From the NCBI RefSeq assembly GCF_029867415.1, contig NC_081180.1, positions 19,275,308 through 19,339,307 of the forward strand: a stretch of 64,000 nucleotides of DNA, written 5' to 3'. A model generated the notes under the pieces. It was not told where the DNA came from. It saw only the letters and a list, made by a program, of their open reading frames with translations, and searched no databases. Source of the stretch: Vicia villosa. Its lineage: Eukaryota > Streptophyta > Magnoliopsida > Fabales > Fabaceae. A program made the position numbers and the translations under genes. Positions within the stretch are counted from its first letter, which is position 1. Each line of letters opens with the position of its first letter. This document shows, in pieces, positions 38,713-50,617 of the stretch.

Positions 38713-41340
38713 TATACTTGATTCTGACATGATACACATGATTGTTTGTCAAATAAAATACACTATAGCTGTCACAATGTAACTGAATTTCATCTCACCA
38801 ATCTTGTAAGTCATAGGGTTTCTTTGACAACTTCACCTATTGTTATATACTCTTTTTCAGTTGTCGACGTGACCACTATGAATTGAACCAATGATTTCCA
38901 ACAAATAGCTCTTCATGTTAAGTAAACACAAACCCTATTGTAGACCTTATATCATTCAAATCACCAACATAGCATGAATCAATATATCCTAAAATGGAAA
39001 GATTACCATGTTCACTGCTAAATATGATACCATGATTCGTTGTACCCTTGAAGTATTTGAAAATCTACTTGACTGCTTCGGAGTGACGCTTGTACGATTT
39101 GGACATAAACTTACAAACTTGACTAATAACTTGTGAAAAATTTGCTCTAGTGTAGACCATAGTATAAATTAAACAACCAACAACACTGACATAAGAAACT
39201 TTTGAAATATACTCACCTGCTGGATATGTCTTTCGAGACCGATCCAATGAGAGCATAAAGTGATTCGCCAATGTGTGAATACAAGATCACACTCACAAAG
39301 ATGTTTTTGATTCATGGCAAACTCAACAAGCATACAAGCAACAAGGCACAAACAGAAGAACTCAAAGAAAAGCAAGCATTGGTCACTCATGACAGAGCAG
39401 GTCGACCTACTATGCATATAGGTCGACTCAATACAAGTAAAACAAGAGGAACTCAGAAAAACAGCAGTCAGGTCGACCTACTCCCAACCCAGGTCGACCT
39501 AAAATGGAGAAATTTACATATCATTCTGCTAGGTCGACCTACACAACAACTAGGTCGACCTAAACTGAGGAAAGGTCCCTAAAACGTATCTGAAGTGGAT
39601 TCTGGTCGACCTACTTCTTTAACAGGTCGACCTAACTGGGAACAAATGTTATTCAAAGGATATGCAGCTCTGTTAGGTCGACCTAAGCACTACAAGAGGT
39701 CGACCTATTTGATCAAAAATGCCAAAATTTCTGGTTTTCTTTGCTCCAACTGATAAGCTCTCACATATATTGTCCAAGGTTCATTATTGCTTCTCAACAC
39801 CAACAACTGAAAGATACACAAAGGCTTCTCATCTTCGTTCTTCATCATCTCCAACACAATTACACATAATCATTCTTGTGTTGAGGGTTAATGATCGAGT
39901 TCGATAACGTCCATGGAACGGAATTGAAGATTCCTAGTGGGTGAAGATTTGTGGGGTTTTTGGTGAATAAAATCTGAGGGTTTTGTCCTCCAAGATTGGT
40001 GAATTTTGGGGGTTTTAATCAAGAGGCTTCATCAAGGATCCAGCTGAGTGTTAAAATTGTAGAACAAGTGTTCAAGCAATTCAAGACACTGCAGAAAGGG
40101 ATCAGAGTGAAGCTCTTGGAAGACCTTAATCTGGCTCAAGATTAAGGGGGAAGAAGATTCAAAGGATCAACAAATTTGGTTTATTGTTTATCGCTTTGTT
40201 ATCTTCTTTGTATAAACTGCTTTCAACATTAATGGAAGATTTTCCAATTTCAATTTGGAATTGGGGGCAGACGTAGTCGTAGCAAGGACGATCGACGAAC
40301 TGCCTAAACAAATATCGTGTTCTTGTCGCTTTTATCTTTTCATTTACGTTTTGTTCATATTTGGTTATAATTGCAAATTGATCAATGATTCGAGTGTTAA
40401 AATTGTGAATTAAGGACTTGCATAAACATCACAATTCATCACACATTGAATCACCATCAATTTGATCATTATCACCAAGTGTTTGTGTTTTTGCTTCTTT
40501 CACTATTACTGCATTGCAAACCAAAGTTTATCAATTTAGAAGTTAATCGATTTTCAACTGTGAAACGTATTGATTCGATAACATATCACCTCATCGTTAA
40601 TCTCAATTATCTTGTGGTTTTGGCACATATACGACCCTTGCAATAACGGTCCGGAATAGACGCAAGTCGATTCAGAACCGCCTTCGCATTAGTTCGAAAT
40701 AATTCCGAAAAACTCTGTGAGATCTATTCACCCCCCTCTAGATCCTTAGGCCAGCGTCTAACACAATGGAATAATCACAACCTTCAAATTACTCATGTCA
40801 AACTTGTCAAACACCTTTTCAACATAGCTTTTATGAGAGGACCATAATTTTCTGGCATTCTTATCTTTATGAATTTCCATATCAATAATTTTCTTAGCAG
40901 CACAGTCTTTCATGTCAAACTTCTTTCCCAACATGATTTTTCAATTCATTTACGTCATGTAAATAATTAGTAGCAATCAACATATCACCAACATACAATA
41001 ATATGAAAATAAAAGAGTCATCATCAAAGCTTCTGACATAAACACAACAATTATATTCATACCTTCTGTAACCACTATGAAATATGTATGATTCAAAGCA
41101 CTTGTACCATTGTCTTGGAGACTACTTTAAACCATACAAATTTTTTTTCAATTTATAAACTAGTCTATCGTGTTCAATGTCACTAAATCCCCCCGTCTAC
41201 TCCATCTAAATTTGCTTATATAGGTTACTGTGATGAAATGATGTCTTCACATTTATCTGTTATAAATGCATGTCTCATCTGGCTACCAAGGCTAACATTT
41301 TCAAATAGAAGCATGTTTGAAGAATGGAGAAAAAAATCTC
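38713..41340 (-). pseudogene. Decayed Ty1/copia polymerase, interrupted by a solo LTR
   Basis: On the minus strand, 41310-40769 encodes fragments recognisable as the copia RT (a LYGLKQ-like region near 41130, and VYVRSFDDDSFIFILLYVGDML near 41000, where the second Asp of the YVDD box is lost). 39268-39065 continues with VSYVSVVGCLIYTMVYTRANFSQVISQV and 39060-38713 covers a frame-broken RNase H ending in a DSYSVFYLTNNHVYH-like block. Many stops and frameshifts exist besides the insertion at 39274-40763. A different copia lineage from the two others in the window, by sequence. Confidence 0.85.
39274..40763 (+). mobile_element. Solo LTR, 1,490 bp, with 5-bp target duplication CAATG
   Basis: It starts TGTGAATACAAG and ends GCGTCTAACA. 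CAATG flanks it at 39269-39273 and 40764-40768. Removing it restores the order of the copia RT fragments around it. Inside are ten GGTCGAC words arranged as five pairs (39399-39710). A G-rich stretch GGAATTGGGGGCAG is at about 40258. The length and the CCCCCCTCTAG tail suggest a SIRE/Maximus-type copia LTR (inference). No ORF of note. Confidence 0.92.
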
Positions 41341-41452
41341 ATCATAGTCAATTCACTTTTGCTGTGAGTAACCCTTTGCTACAAAATCTCATCATAGTCT
41401 TCATACTCATATCTTTAGGGAGGGAATCATTTGACACTGGTGTCAAACATTA

Positions 41453-41597
41453 ACTTTGACATCAAATTCTACCTCTTTATTATTATTAATTCAATGACTA
41501 AGATAGATTTCCTTAAAAAACTCATGTGTTCATTTTTAAATAAATATATCTTAAACTTTAGATTAATAATAATAAATTGGTAGAATTTGATGTCATG
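41453..41597. repeat. Small inverted-repeat MITE
   Basis: TTGACATCAAATTCTACC at the left is mirrored by GGTAGAATTTGATGTCATGA at the right, enclosing TTATTATTATTAAT and its inverse. No ORF. Confidence 0.6.
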
Positions 41598-41604
41598 ACA
41601 CTTT

Positions 41605-41867
41605 GGAAGACCCACTTATTTTTATGAAGGTTTATTTTAGCAAGCATTAATTAAAAAATGATTAAATGCACCTTAAGGTGCATGTTGATAAAACACACAT
41701 TCATAAAAATAAGTGGGTGTATTTTAGCAAATCTATGTGTGGTTTGCTAAAATACACCCACTTATTTTTATGAAGATGTGTTTTAGCAAGTTTTAACTAA
41801 AAAATTATTAAATGCACCATAAAATGTATGTTGCTAAAATAGACCTTTATAAAATTAAGTGGATTCC
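41605..41867. repeat. Foldback MITE with nested palindrome
   Basis: The outer ends are CCCACTTATTTTTATGAAGG and the inverted CCTTTATAAAATTAAGTGG. The centre (about 41693-41780) is a near-perfect palindrome with arms of about 40 bp around CTATGTGTGG (TTTTAGCAAA / TTTGCTAAAA). Words such as GATTAAATGCACC recur, so it is built from several related units. Confidence 0.75.
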
Positions 41868-42519
41868 CGCACTCTCCAATCACCTATCCACAAGAAACAA
41901 TTGAGCCCAAGACCCGTTTCAAATTTTCATATATTGTGTTTTTCTTTGTCTTAATATGATTCATACTCAATCATTTATGTAGTCCGAAAATACACTTTGT
42001 ATGGAGAGCCTTTCTTTTAAACGATAAAAAAAACTAGTTTTGAATTTTAAAGTCGATTAAAAACCATTTTTCTCAAAAGTAAATTGTAACCAGTTTTTGT
42101 TTTGCTAAAAAAGTATGACTAGCAATCCAACCCATTGTGAATTTGTGATACTAGTTATAATGTTTTAATGTTGTTTGTTTACTTTGCACAACCTGATTTG
42201 AGAACTTGAAAATGCTGAGAAAGCCACAATAGCATGAAACAGAACTAAGCCTAAGAAGCTCTTCATTGTACTTGTACTATGTGCACACTTTGCTAAAACC
42301 TTCTTCACCTGTCAATTAATTCAAAGTAGCTGCTTCACAAATGCAGACATCATTTAACTAAAATTTTGAATTTAAACAAATATAACATATCGAATACAGA
42401 ACTTCCCAGTTACATCTCTGAAACATCCCTAAAGCTAAATCCCTATTTTAAGCTCCCCTACTCCAGCAACTTAATGACTATGAAGCATCAAGCAGAAACA
42501 TCAAATGAATGTGAAAAAA
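41868..42519. other. Spacer and 3' region of the TruA gene
   Basis: 41889-41978 is a diverged copy of 37912-37998. 42180-42519 probably includes the 3' UTR of the minus-strand TruA gene. No ORF is supported. Confidence 0.5.
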
Positions 42520-44195
42520 TCAGTCCAAAAACACAGCTTTGCATTTTCTTATGGTATGATGCATACCAAAACTTTTTGCAGGGGAATCTGGTGGAGGCAG
42601 CAAGTGACTTTCATTATAGTTGATAGAAACAAGACAAAGACCGTGTGGTGGAAGAAAAAACGAGTATTTTGCAAGCTCCGTGCGATCTCGACTTGCCATA
42701 ATATGTGGAACAATGTCCGGAGGAATCGCTTCCTTACCTACTTGAAGCAATAAAGCCACCTAAAAATGCAAACAGATACATGTCATTAGTATTACCATTC
42801 AATATCATCAACTATACCGTAATTTTGCATTTGCAAAAGAACTTTTTTTATGAATACCATGTTTCGGACTTGTCTGTACAAGAAACCCGAGCCTTCGACT
42901 TCTAGCTGTAAAAGAGCTCCCTACACATAGATGTTGAAATGATCAACTTAATAGTATTCCTAGTTCCCGAAAAATAAACCAAGATGCCGCAAAAATGGAA
43001 AATTTAGTGCGAAATATTGATAATAAGTACCATTTCTTTCACGCCAAATCGGAAAATATGTTTCACTGGATCAGGTACGCGATCATTATGAGATGCATTT
43101 TCGAAAGCAGAGAAATCGTGCTTCCCAATAAAATATTGCGCAGCTTCTCTCATAGCAGCGCTATTGAGTTTATACATATTATGGTAAGCGAAATGGCGCT
43201 GGAACGGATCCATGACGGTATCACTGTAAATCTTGTAATGATAAATCTTACTTTTTACCGAAAACCGAGCATGGAATTCATCGGACGCAGGGCTGATCTC
43301 TCTAAGTCGGATATCAGAAGGAAGAAGACCATTTAAAGCCGCGTGAATTCTATCCAAGTTTTCGTAATTAAAGGGTGTAAGAAAATGTGCAACCTGCCGT
43401 CACAATAAGATATGAAACTCCAATTCAACGGTTGCTAGTTGAAAATTGAAAATGGCATATATACCTGACCCCAGGCATGGACTCCTGCATCAGTTCTGCT
43501 TGCACCAACCAACTGAAGATCCTTCCTTTGAAGCTTTGTTGTTTGAATTAAAGCTTTTTCGATTGCGCATTGTATAGTGGGGGGAGACTCCTGATATTGC
43601 CAACCTGAAAATATAAATTCGTCTGGTAAGGATTGTCTCTACTTATAAGCACGTGTTGAAACCAAACCATATATTGTTCGACGTGAAAATTTAATATAAT
43701 ATAATATGGAAAAAAGAGATATGCACTGACAGTGTAAAACTGTCAACCAATAACGATCATGAATCAGGATAAGTCAGACTGAAAATTTAAAAAAGCTTGT
43801 ATGACATGGCAGAACGTTATATTCTAATTGCATATTTTTTACACTGTCGGTGTATAACCACTAAACTCTAATACTGGAACAAGACACAGTAACACAATGA
43901 CCCATGTTAATGTTTTTTTGAGATAGGTAAAGAGGAACATGCCTGCATATCTGGTTCCATCATATGCCAAAACCAAGCGCCACTTATACCCATTTTGATT
44001 GGGTTTCACTTCCACAACATCACTAGAATTCAACTGCAAAATTCACCCAGAAGAAAACGTTGATTAATTATGATGAGAAAGATGGAAGAAGGAGGGAAGT
44101 GATAGAGAATTGATTGAAAGATAACATACCGAAAGAAGGGAAGTTGGAGATGGCAACGGAGCAACCAGTGGTGTTGCTGCGGCAGCACAATTCAT
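42520..44195 (-). CDS. tRNA pseudouridine synthase, TruA family, six exons
   Basis: Exons on the minus strand: 44195-44130, 44033-43943, 43604-43465, 43393-43031, 42905-42858, 42759-42520; 948 nt, 315 residues. LVLAYDGTRYAGWQ opens the domain. GASRTDAGVHAWGQ holds the catalytic Asp (residue 91) that isomerises uridine in the tRNA anticodon arm. FIGKHDFSAFENAS and EVEGSGFLYRQVRNM are the other family landmarks, so the enzyme looks complete. The N-terminus (MNCAAAATPLVAPLPSP) is Ala/Ser/Pro-rich and could target an organelle (inference). All introns are GT-AG except the second, whose donor is GC (TATGCAG|GCATGT); only that junction keeps YAG-WQ in frame. That intron also contains a MITE. The start is the first ATG, and exon 1 alone encodes the non-conserved leader. 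Confidence 0.93.
43715..43868. mobile_element. MITE within the TruA intron 2
   Basis: Its ends, ATGCACTGACAGTGTAAAA and TTTTACACTGTCGGTGTA, are inverted repeats. A relative lies at 49661-49834. It does not touch the splice sites. Confidence 0.75.
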
Positions 44196-44453
44196 CTCTC
44201 TCAAACATCAACTACAATGTGCCTGTTATTCTTCATTTTTAATTAATTATCTCTTTGCTTTTTGGAAGATAAAATTTCAAAAAAAAATATTCAAAAATAT
44301 TATTTTATTTTTGAGTAATTTCTTACATAGATATTTCATTTATTGAATGTTAAATTTTCTCATTTAATTTATAATAAATCAATTTAAAAATATAATGTTT
44401 TTTAATTTTTTTACGATAAATGGAACGGACTTTTAAAATGTTTTATTTTTTTA
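44196..44453. promoter_or_regulatory. Upstream region of the TruA gene
   Basis: A short AT-rich interval between the TruA start and the copia LTR remnant. No TATA box is certain; the promoter must lie here or inside the LTR remnant. Confidence 0.35.
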
Positions 44454-44639
44454 TCAAGTACTTCGACTAAAACATTCAGGACTTCGACATCAGCATGTGA
44501 ACAGACTTCGACATCATGCTTAATCTATGTCGAACCAAGAAGTTACCATTGTCGGCACTAGAGTATGATCCAAAATCTCACAAATCTCTACCTTTGAACA
44601 AACTCTAAGACATCAAGGAAACAAACTAACTTTCTTCAT

Positions 44640-47600
44640 GCAGTTTTATCAACTGCATACAATAGAAAAACTTGCAACTTGACAATGTCTTAGTGATCAT
44701 ATCAACAACATTATATTTTGTTGAAACCTTCAGTATTTGAACTTCTCCACGCTCGACTATCTCTTTGGAGAAATGCAGTCTCACATCGATGTGCTAAGTT
44801 AGCTCATGATAAGCTGAATTATTCCACAGGTGTATCACACTTTAGCTATCACATTTAACAATGATTGATTGACCTTGAAGTTTTACCTCCTTAGAGAAAC
44901 CTTCAAGCCACAATGCTTCTTTCACAACTTCAGTGTGGGTAATATATTTCGCTTCAGTGGTTGAGAAGGCAACAACCTTCTGAAGTGTCGCTTTCCAACT
45001 GATTGATGTGCAAAACATAGTGAAAATATATCCAAAAATAGTTTTTTTGGAATCCATACAACATGTATAATCAGCGTCGACATATCCTTCAGTTTCTACT
45101 TAACTACAATCACCACGGGCTCCACCATAAATCAGGACTTTATTCAGAGACCCATTTATGTATCTTAGAATCCATATACCTACTTATAAGGATCGCTCCG
45201 TAGGATATGTTTGGCCTCATACAGACCATATCATACATCAAAGAACCTATTATACTAGCATATGGAATGATATTCATATAGTCTCTTTCAGCTTCAATAC
45301 TCGGACTTTGAGTTGTACTCAACTTGAATTGAGGATTTGTTGGTGTCATAATAGGCTTTGAATTCGACATATCAAAATTGTCGAGAATCTTCTGTAGCTA
45401 TGTCTATTAAGATAAGCATAATCTCGGCTGCTTTTATCTCTCTGGATATCAATCCCAAGAATTTTGGATGCAGCTCCCAGACCCTTCATGCCGAACTCCT
45501 TATTGAGTTTAACCTTCACCTTCATTACATCCTCGACATGGTTGCTTGCTATGATAATATCATCCACATAAAGCCAAAAAATTACAAGTGAACTTTTAGG
45601 TCCAATACTGAAGTAAACACAGTAGTCAAACTGGATCCTAGTGAAACTTATGTGTGCCATGAATTTGTCGAATCTCCTATTCCATTGACGAGGAGATTTT
45701 TTCAGGCTGTATACGACCTATCAGCTTGCACACATAATCATCCTTTCCCTTTTTTGCATACCCTTTAGGTTGCCTTATTGGAATTGTTTCATCTAGATCA
45801 CCATACAAGAAAGCGGTTTTCACATCCCTCTGTTCAAGTTCTAGGTCGAACTTTGCCACCATGGATAACAACATTCTAATGGATATATGCTTCACAACAG
45901 GTTAGAACACATCTTTGAAGTCAACTCCTTATTTCTGAGTGAACCCCCTAGCAACCAACTTTGCACTGTATCTCTTCGACATCACTCCTTTGATTCCTTT
46001 ATTAACCTTAAAAATACACTTACAATTGACTAACTTGGCCCCTAAAGGTTTCTCAATCAGCTCCCAAGTGCTATTATCATGAAGAGATTTCATAGAATCA
46101 TCCATGGCTTTCATTCATTCAGTCTTATTTGGACTTTTCACAACTTTCTTGTAGTCTTAAGGTTTTTCATTAAGAACCTCATTTGTAGAGATTAAGGCAA
46201 ATGCTATGAGATCTACATAACCAAGTCTCTGAGGTGGCTTAATGACTCTTCTCGACCTCTCTCTAGCCAGTAGGTAGTCATTATCAGTCTCCTCATCTTC
46301 ATCAGCAACTTGGGCTTCTTCTTCAACTTCATATGGGTTATGCAATTCAACATAACTATATTCCACCTCAACATGAATCTCTTCCTATTCCAGTTCTTCT
46401 TCAGAGATTTTTGTGTTTCGACCAGCAAATTCAATTTTATTGAATGTCATTTTTGCTAATTGAAAACTACATATTGACTTATGATACACCTCTTGTGACC
46501 TAGCTATAGGAACCACAACTTATAAGCTTTGAATCCTTCAGGGTGGCCCAAGAACATGCATCTTAGAGCTTTAGGTTCGACCTTGTCTTGTCTAATTTGA
46601 GCATAGGCTACATAGCCAAATAGTCTAAGTTTTTCGAGATTAGATGGATGTCATAACCAAACTTCTTTAGGTGGCTTCATCCCTAAGGAGGTCGAGGGAC
46701 AACTATTTATCAGATATGCTGTAGTCAGAACAATCTCAGCCTAAAACACCTTCTTCAATCCAACACTAACAAACATGCATCTAACTCTTTCCAAAATGAT
46801 TCGATTAAACCTTTTAGCTAAACCATTTTGTTGGGGGATTACCTACAATAGTTTTGTGCCTTGCAATACGAGACATAACATAATAGCCGTCAAATTCCAC
46901 CATTGTCTATTCTCAACCTCTTGACTTTCTTTCCAGTTTAATTTTCAACTAGAGTCTTCCAACTTTTGAAAATTTCAAAAGTTTCACCTTTAGCTTTCTA
47001 AATGAATACCCATAACTTTTTGAAATAATCATCTATGGATAGAAAATACCTTGCACATAAGTGTGAAGAAGGACACCTTAAATCCCCCCAAAGATTGGCA
47101 TGAATTTAAGCGATCCATGTGTTCTTTGTTTACCTTTGTTAAACTTCACCCTACAGGATTTACCAAATACACAAGGTTCACAAAAATCTAGCTTTTCGAC
47201 ATTGTCTCCACATAGCAGACTTTGTTTTGACAATTTGACCATGCCTCTTTCAATGACATGGCCAAGTATCTTATGCCATATATCACTCTTTGACACATGT
47301 TTTGTGGACACCACATATGCTAAACCACTTACAATCTCAACCTCAAGGGTATACAGACCTTACCTTTTGATTCCTTTCAAGACTTCCATCGACCCCTTCA
47401 TTACCCTTAGGATACCTTCCTCTCCTTTGAAAACATATCCTATCTTTTCGGTTTCACCAAGAGAAAACAAATTTCTTTTTAAATCAGGTACATACCTGAC
47501 ACCTATAAAAAGCTTTATTGACTCATCATGGAGCTTGAATCTTACAGATCCAATTCTTGGATTCATGAATCTTTTCCCAGCAACACTGATCCACAATCTC

Positions 47601-48500
47601 GATCACAAAATTCCTCAAACACAACTTTTTTTTGGATTCATGTGCCAATTTCAACCTCATTCAAAGAACTATTCCTTGCAAGAATTGCTTCTCGAAATTA
47701 CAAGAACAACAGATGATTCCAAATCATCTTGCACAATAGCGGCATTACCATTATCCTTACCACCATGATTATTTTGTCGATCAGGGCACACTTTTCGTGT
47801 GTGACCCTCCTTCTTGCAGTGATAACATCTAATTGTAGAAGTATCACCACCATAAAATTTCTGCTGACCTTTACCCTTCTTCTTTTCAAACTTACCATCT
47901 TTCTTCAAAAATTTCCCCTTAACAGAGAAACCTTCACCAACAGAAGATGGTTTATGCTTCTTCCTCTTGTTCAAGTCCTTTGAGTACAAGGCGGGTTGAA
48001 CTTCTTCAAAGGTCAAGAACAACAACAACATGAGAGCATGGTAAAGCATACAAAAACAACAACAACATTTAATCTTCATCATCGATCTTGACATCAATAT
48101 TTTAAAGATCAAGAATCAGCTTGTTAAACATATCCAACTGCTCAGCCAAGACCTTGTCCTCACTCATCTTGAATGAATGCAGAGCTTGCTTCAGGTAGAG
48201 GCGATTGACCAACCATTTGGTAATGTATAAAATTTTGAGTTTCGTCCATACACTTGCCTCCATCTTCTCCTTTGAAACCTGTCGGAAAACCTTATCACCA
48301 AGGCTCAATACAATGCTGTTGTGGGCATTCTCTATCATCCTTATTTTTTTCTTCTCCGTTAGTGAAACATCCATGGTTGCGTCTCCTTTTAACACTTTTA
48401 GCAAATCCTATTGAACCAGTAGGGTTTGCATCTTCAAGTGCCACAAAATGAAATCATTCGCACCGGTGAATTTCTCAATCTCATACTTTGCCGACGACAT
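44640..48500 (-). pseudogene. Copia gag-pol, broken by stops and frameshifts
   Basis: Gag starts at 48500 with MSSAKYEIEKFTGANDF but meets a stop after LLVQ, then continues as DLLKVLKGDATMDVSL (48404). The zinc knuckle is CYHCKKEGHTRKVC near 47815. A GAG-pre-integrase block (SDIWHKILGHVIERGMVKLSK and CVFGKSCRVKF) lies at 47314-47130. The integrase core is scrambled. RT pieces are KAMDDSMKSLHDNSTWELI (46114), DVKTAFLYGDLDETI (about 45840), LYVDDIIIAS (about 45580) and GSLMYDMVCMRPNISY; RNase H pieces are SWKATLQKVVAFSTTEAKY. Every domain is recognisable in order, but no frame stays open for more than about 150 residues, so it is dead. Confidence 0.9.
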
Positions 48501-48528
48501 CTTCTTATCCACTCTCACGCACTAGTTT

Positions 48529-48985
48529 GTTGTAACTGAGTATCGTCAAGAACAAACCAAAACTACGAGAAAGATTGAGTTTATTGAACAAACACAAGAA
48601 ATCCTATTAGGTTTTCACGAAAGAGAAAGAAGAGGGAATAAGAAGAAAACCAAGATTGGTTATAACAATTTTACTATTCACTTGCTCAATAAGGATTAAA
48701 AGATTACAAGTGAATAACAACAACTGACCTCCCTCAACAACCTAAGAGAACTAGTGTATTTATAGACTACTAAGCTAACTTAAGCTACAAGCTAACTTAA
48801 ACAATTGGGCTAAACAAACAGGTTCAATTCGGTATGCTAATAATTCTAACATTTCAACTATTACATACTTGAGCGTACTTCGACTACAACATGCATGACT
48901 TCGACATCAACATGTGAACAAACTTCGACATCATGCTTAATCTCTGTCGAACTAAGAAGTTACCCTTGTCGAGATTAGAGTTTGA
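48529..48985 (-). repeat. 5' LTR of the decayed copia element
   Basis: Its inner boundary is TGTTGTAACTGAG (plus strand), the inverted LTR end. It is related to 1392-1857 and 38216-38712. The outer end loses similarity near 48985. Confidence 0.75.
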
Positions 48986-49952
48986 TGTAAAATTTTACAC
49001 TAAGAAATAAAGAAAATAGTGTCATAAATTATTAATATGACAAGGAAAAAGGTATAAAAAGAAAATGATTTTTTGAATGAGTGTGGGAAAGTTGTGGTGT
49101 TCAAATATTACTATTGTAAAAATTATTGGCAATGAATTTAATGAAACTAGATCATGACCCGCGCGATACACGAATGTAGATTTGTTTTTATTTTTGAATT
49201 GAAAGTTTAAACTAAAATTTAAATATTTTTTGACAAATATAGTCAGTAATGGAACCCTAAGAAAGCAAACAAGAAAATCTTTGATTAGGAGGTGTTATGG
49301 GCAAGGTGTTATGTGAATTGCTTTCCATGTCGGTCTTCGTGGACCCTTTACAAATATACCAATATAATTACAACAAAAATTTAATCATAATCTATATTGA
49401 TTTACTTATCCGAAGACACGTTTCCATCTCATCGACCTAGAGTTGTCGATGGGGTAGGGAGGAGCGAGGTAGGGGATGCATCCATCTCCCACCTTTAAAT
49501 CTATTCTCCATCCTCGTACCAAATCTCCGCCACGAGCAAATTTAGTTCGCCATCGCTGCAGATTTAAGTGATTCTACCATACCCCCATAAAAATAATAAA
49601 ATAAACAAGAAATATGTTGTTTTAAATTAAATTAATTAATAGTAAAAAATTAGAGAAAAGGGGATATGCACTGACAGTGTAAATTATTTTTACACTGTCA
49701 ACCAATGACAACCATGTATCTTACCAAGTCATCCTTTAAACTTTAAATTACTGTAATGATTTGGCACTTTAAAATAATTTGATTGGATGTTTGTGTAATA
49801 CTTCTTTACACTGACAGTGCACTACCATTAAACTCAAAAAATTAAAAAACAAACCAAAGAAATATAGAAACTAATCTTTTACCATAAATCAATTTTTTTA
49901 CACTAATTTAAAATGTTTAAAATAATTATTTAGATTTATATTTTTTACCAAC

Positions 49953-50020
<68 letters not shown>

Positions 50021-50059
50021 AATAAATTAATGATAAGACAAAAAAACATAAATTTTAAG
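48986..50059. other. Non-coding spacer with MITE and microsatellite
   Basis: It contains a MITE at 49661-49834 (inverted ends ATGCACTGACAGTGTAAA and TTTACACTGACAGTGCA, relative of the TruA intron copy) and a (TA)n run at about 49954-50014. The remainder is AT-rich without ORFs. Confidence 0.7.
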
Positions 50060-50089
50060 TTATCTATTTTTTAAGATTTTATGCTAATC

Positions 50090-50440
50090 AACGTTGGACG
50101 AAAACTCCATGGGACGAGAGATATGTTCTTCTTCCCCAATGTTTCTTCAAGAGAACTTTGTTCTCCATTCTCATTTTTTCGGAAGAAAATTTTCAATCTT
50201 TAATATCCCAAATATAATAGTTCTTACAAGAATCACATTAATAATAAAAATTGACATCTCTACATTCACCTTTCATCAATCTCCGTCACTTACATGCTAT
50301 GAATCTTTATTGTTAAATAAGGACATCAATATTAATAGTATAAAATTATTTTTCATTTATATCCAATTAAACCACATTAAAAATATTGTATTAATTCTTA
50401 AAATATCCTTATAAATATTTATACGAGAGAAATTTGAATT
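50090..50440 (-). repeat. Fragment related to the LINE at 57200-57480
   Basis: GGAAGAAAATTTTCAATCTTTAA, AAATTGACATCTCTA, CATGCTATGAATCTTT and TAGTATAAAATTA occur in the same order and spacing at 57240-57460. It is a diverged direct copy placed on the far side of the PIF/Harbinger element. Confidence 0.7.
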
Positions 50441-50617
50441 ATTTCTTTTTATGAAAAGCGATATTTTCTTTATTATGAGGGAAATTAAAAAAAAACAAAG
50501 AAAAGACTATTCTAGAAAAGAAAAAAAACAAATAAAACATGCCTATGTCTTTTTATCTTGTTAATGACTGCGTGTGACTCTATTCTAGATTTCCTAAGTT
50601 GCTTGTTTTTATGATAG

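Larger units (their letters stand above)
44454..48985 (-). mobile_element. Decayed Ty1/copia retrotransposon
   Basis: On the minus strand: 5' LTR (48985-48529), gag, zinc knuckle, integrase pieces, RT, RNase H, and a truncated 3' LTR (44612-44454). The LTR has the same TCGAA/TCGAC words and the AACCAAGAAG block seen at 1392-1857, so it is an older member of that family. No flanking duplication was found because both outer ends are eroded. Confidence 0.88.

Noticed and set aside
47100..47768. A 222-residue plus-strand ORF
   Set aside because: It is antisense to the gag/integrase region of the minus-strand copia element, whose zinc knuckle and integrase motifs are clear.
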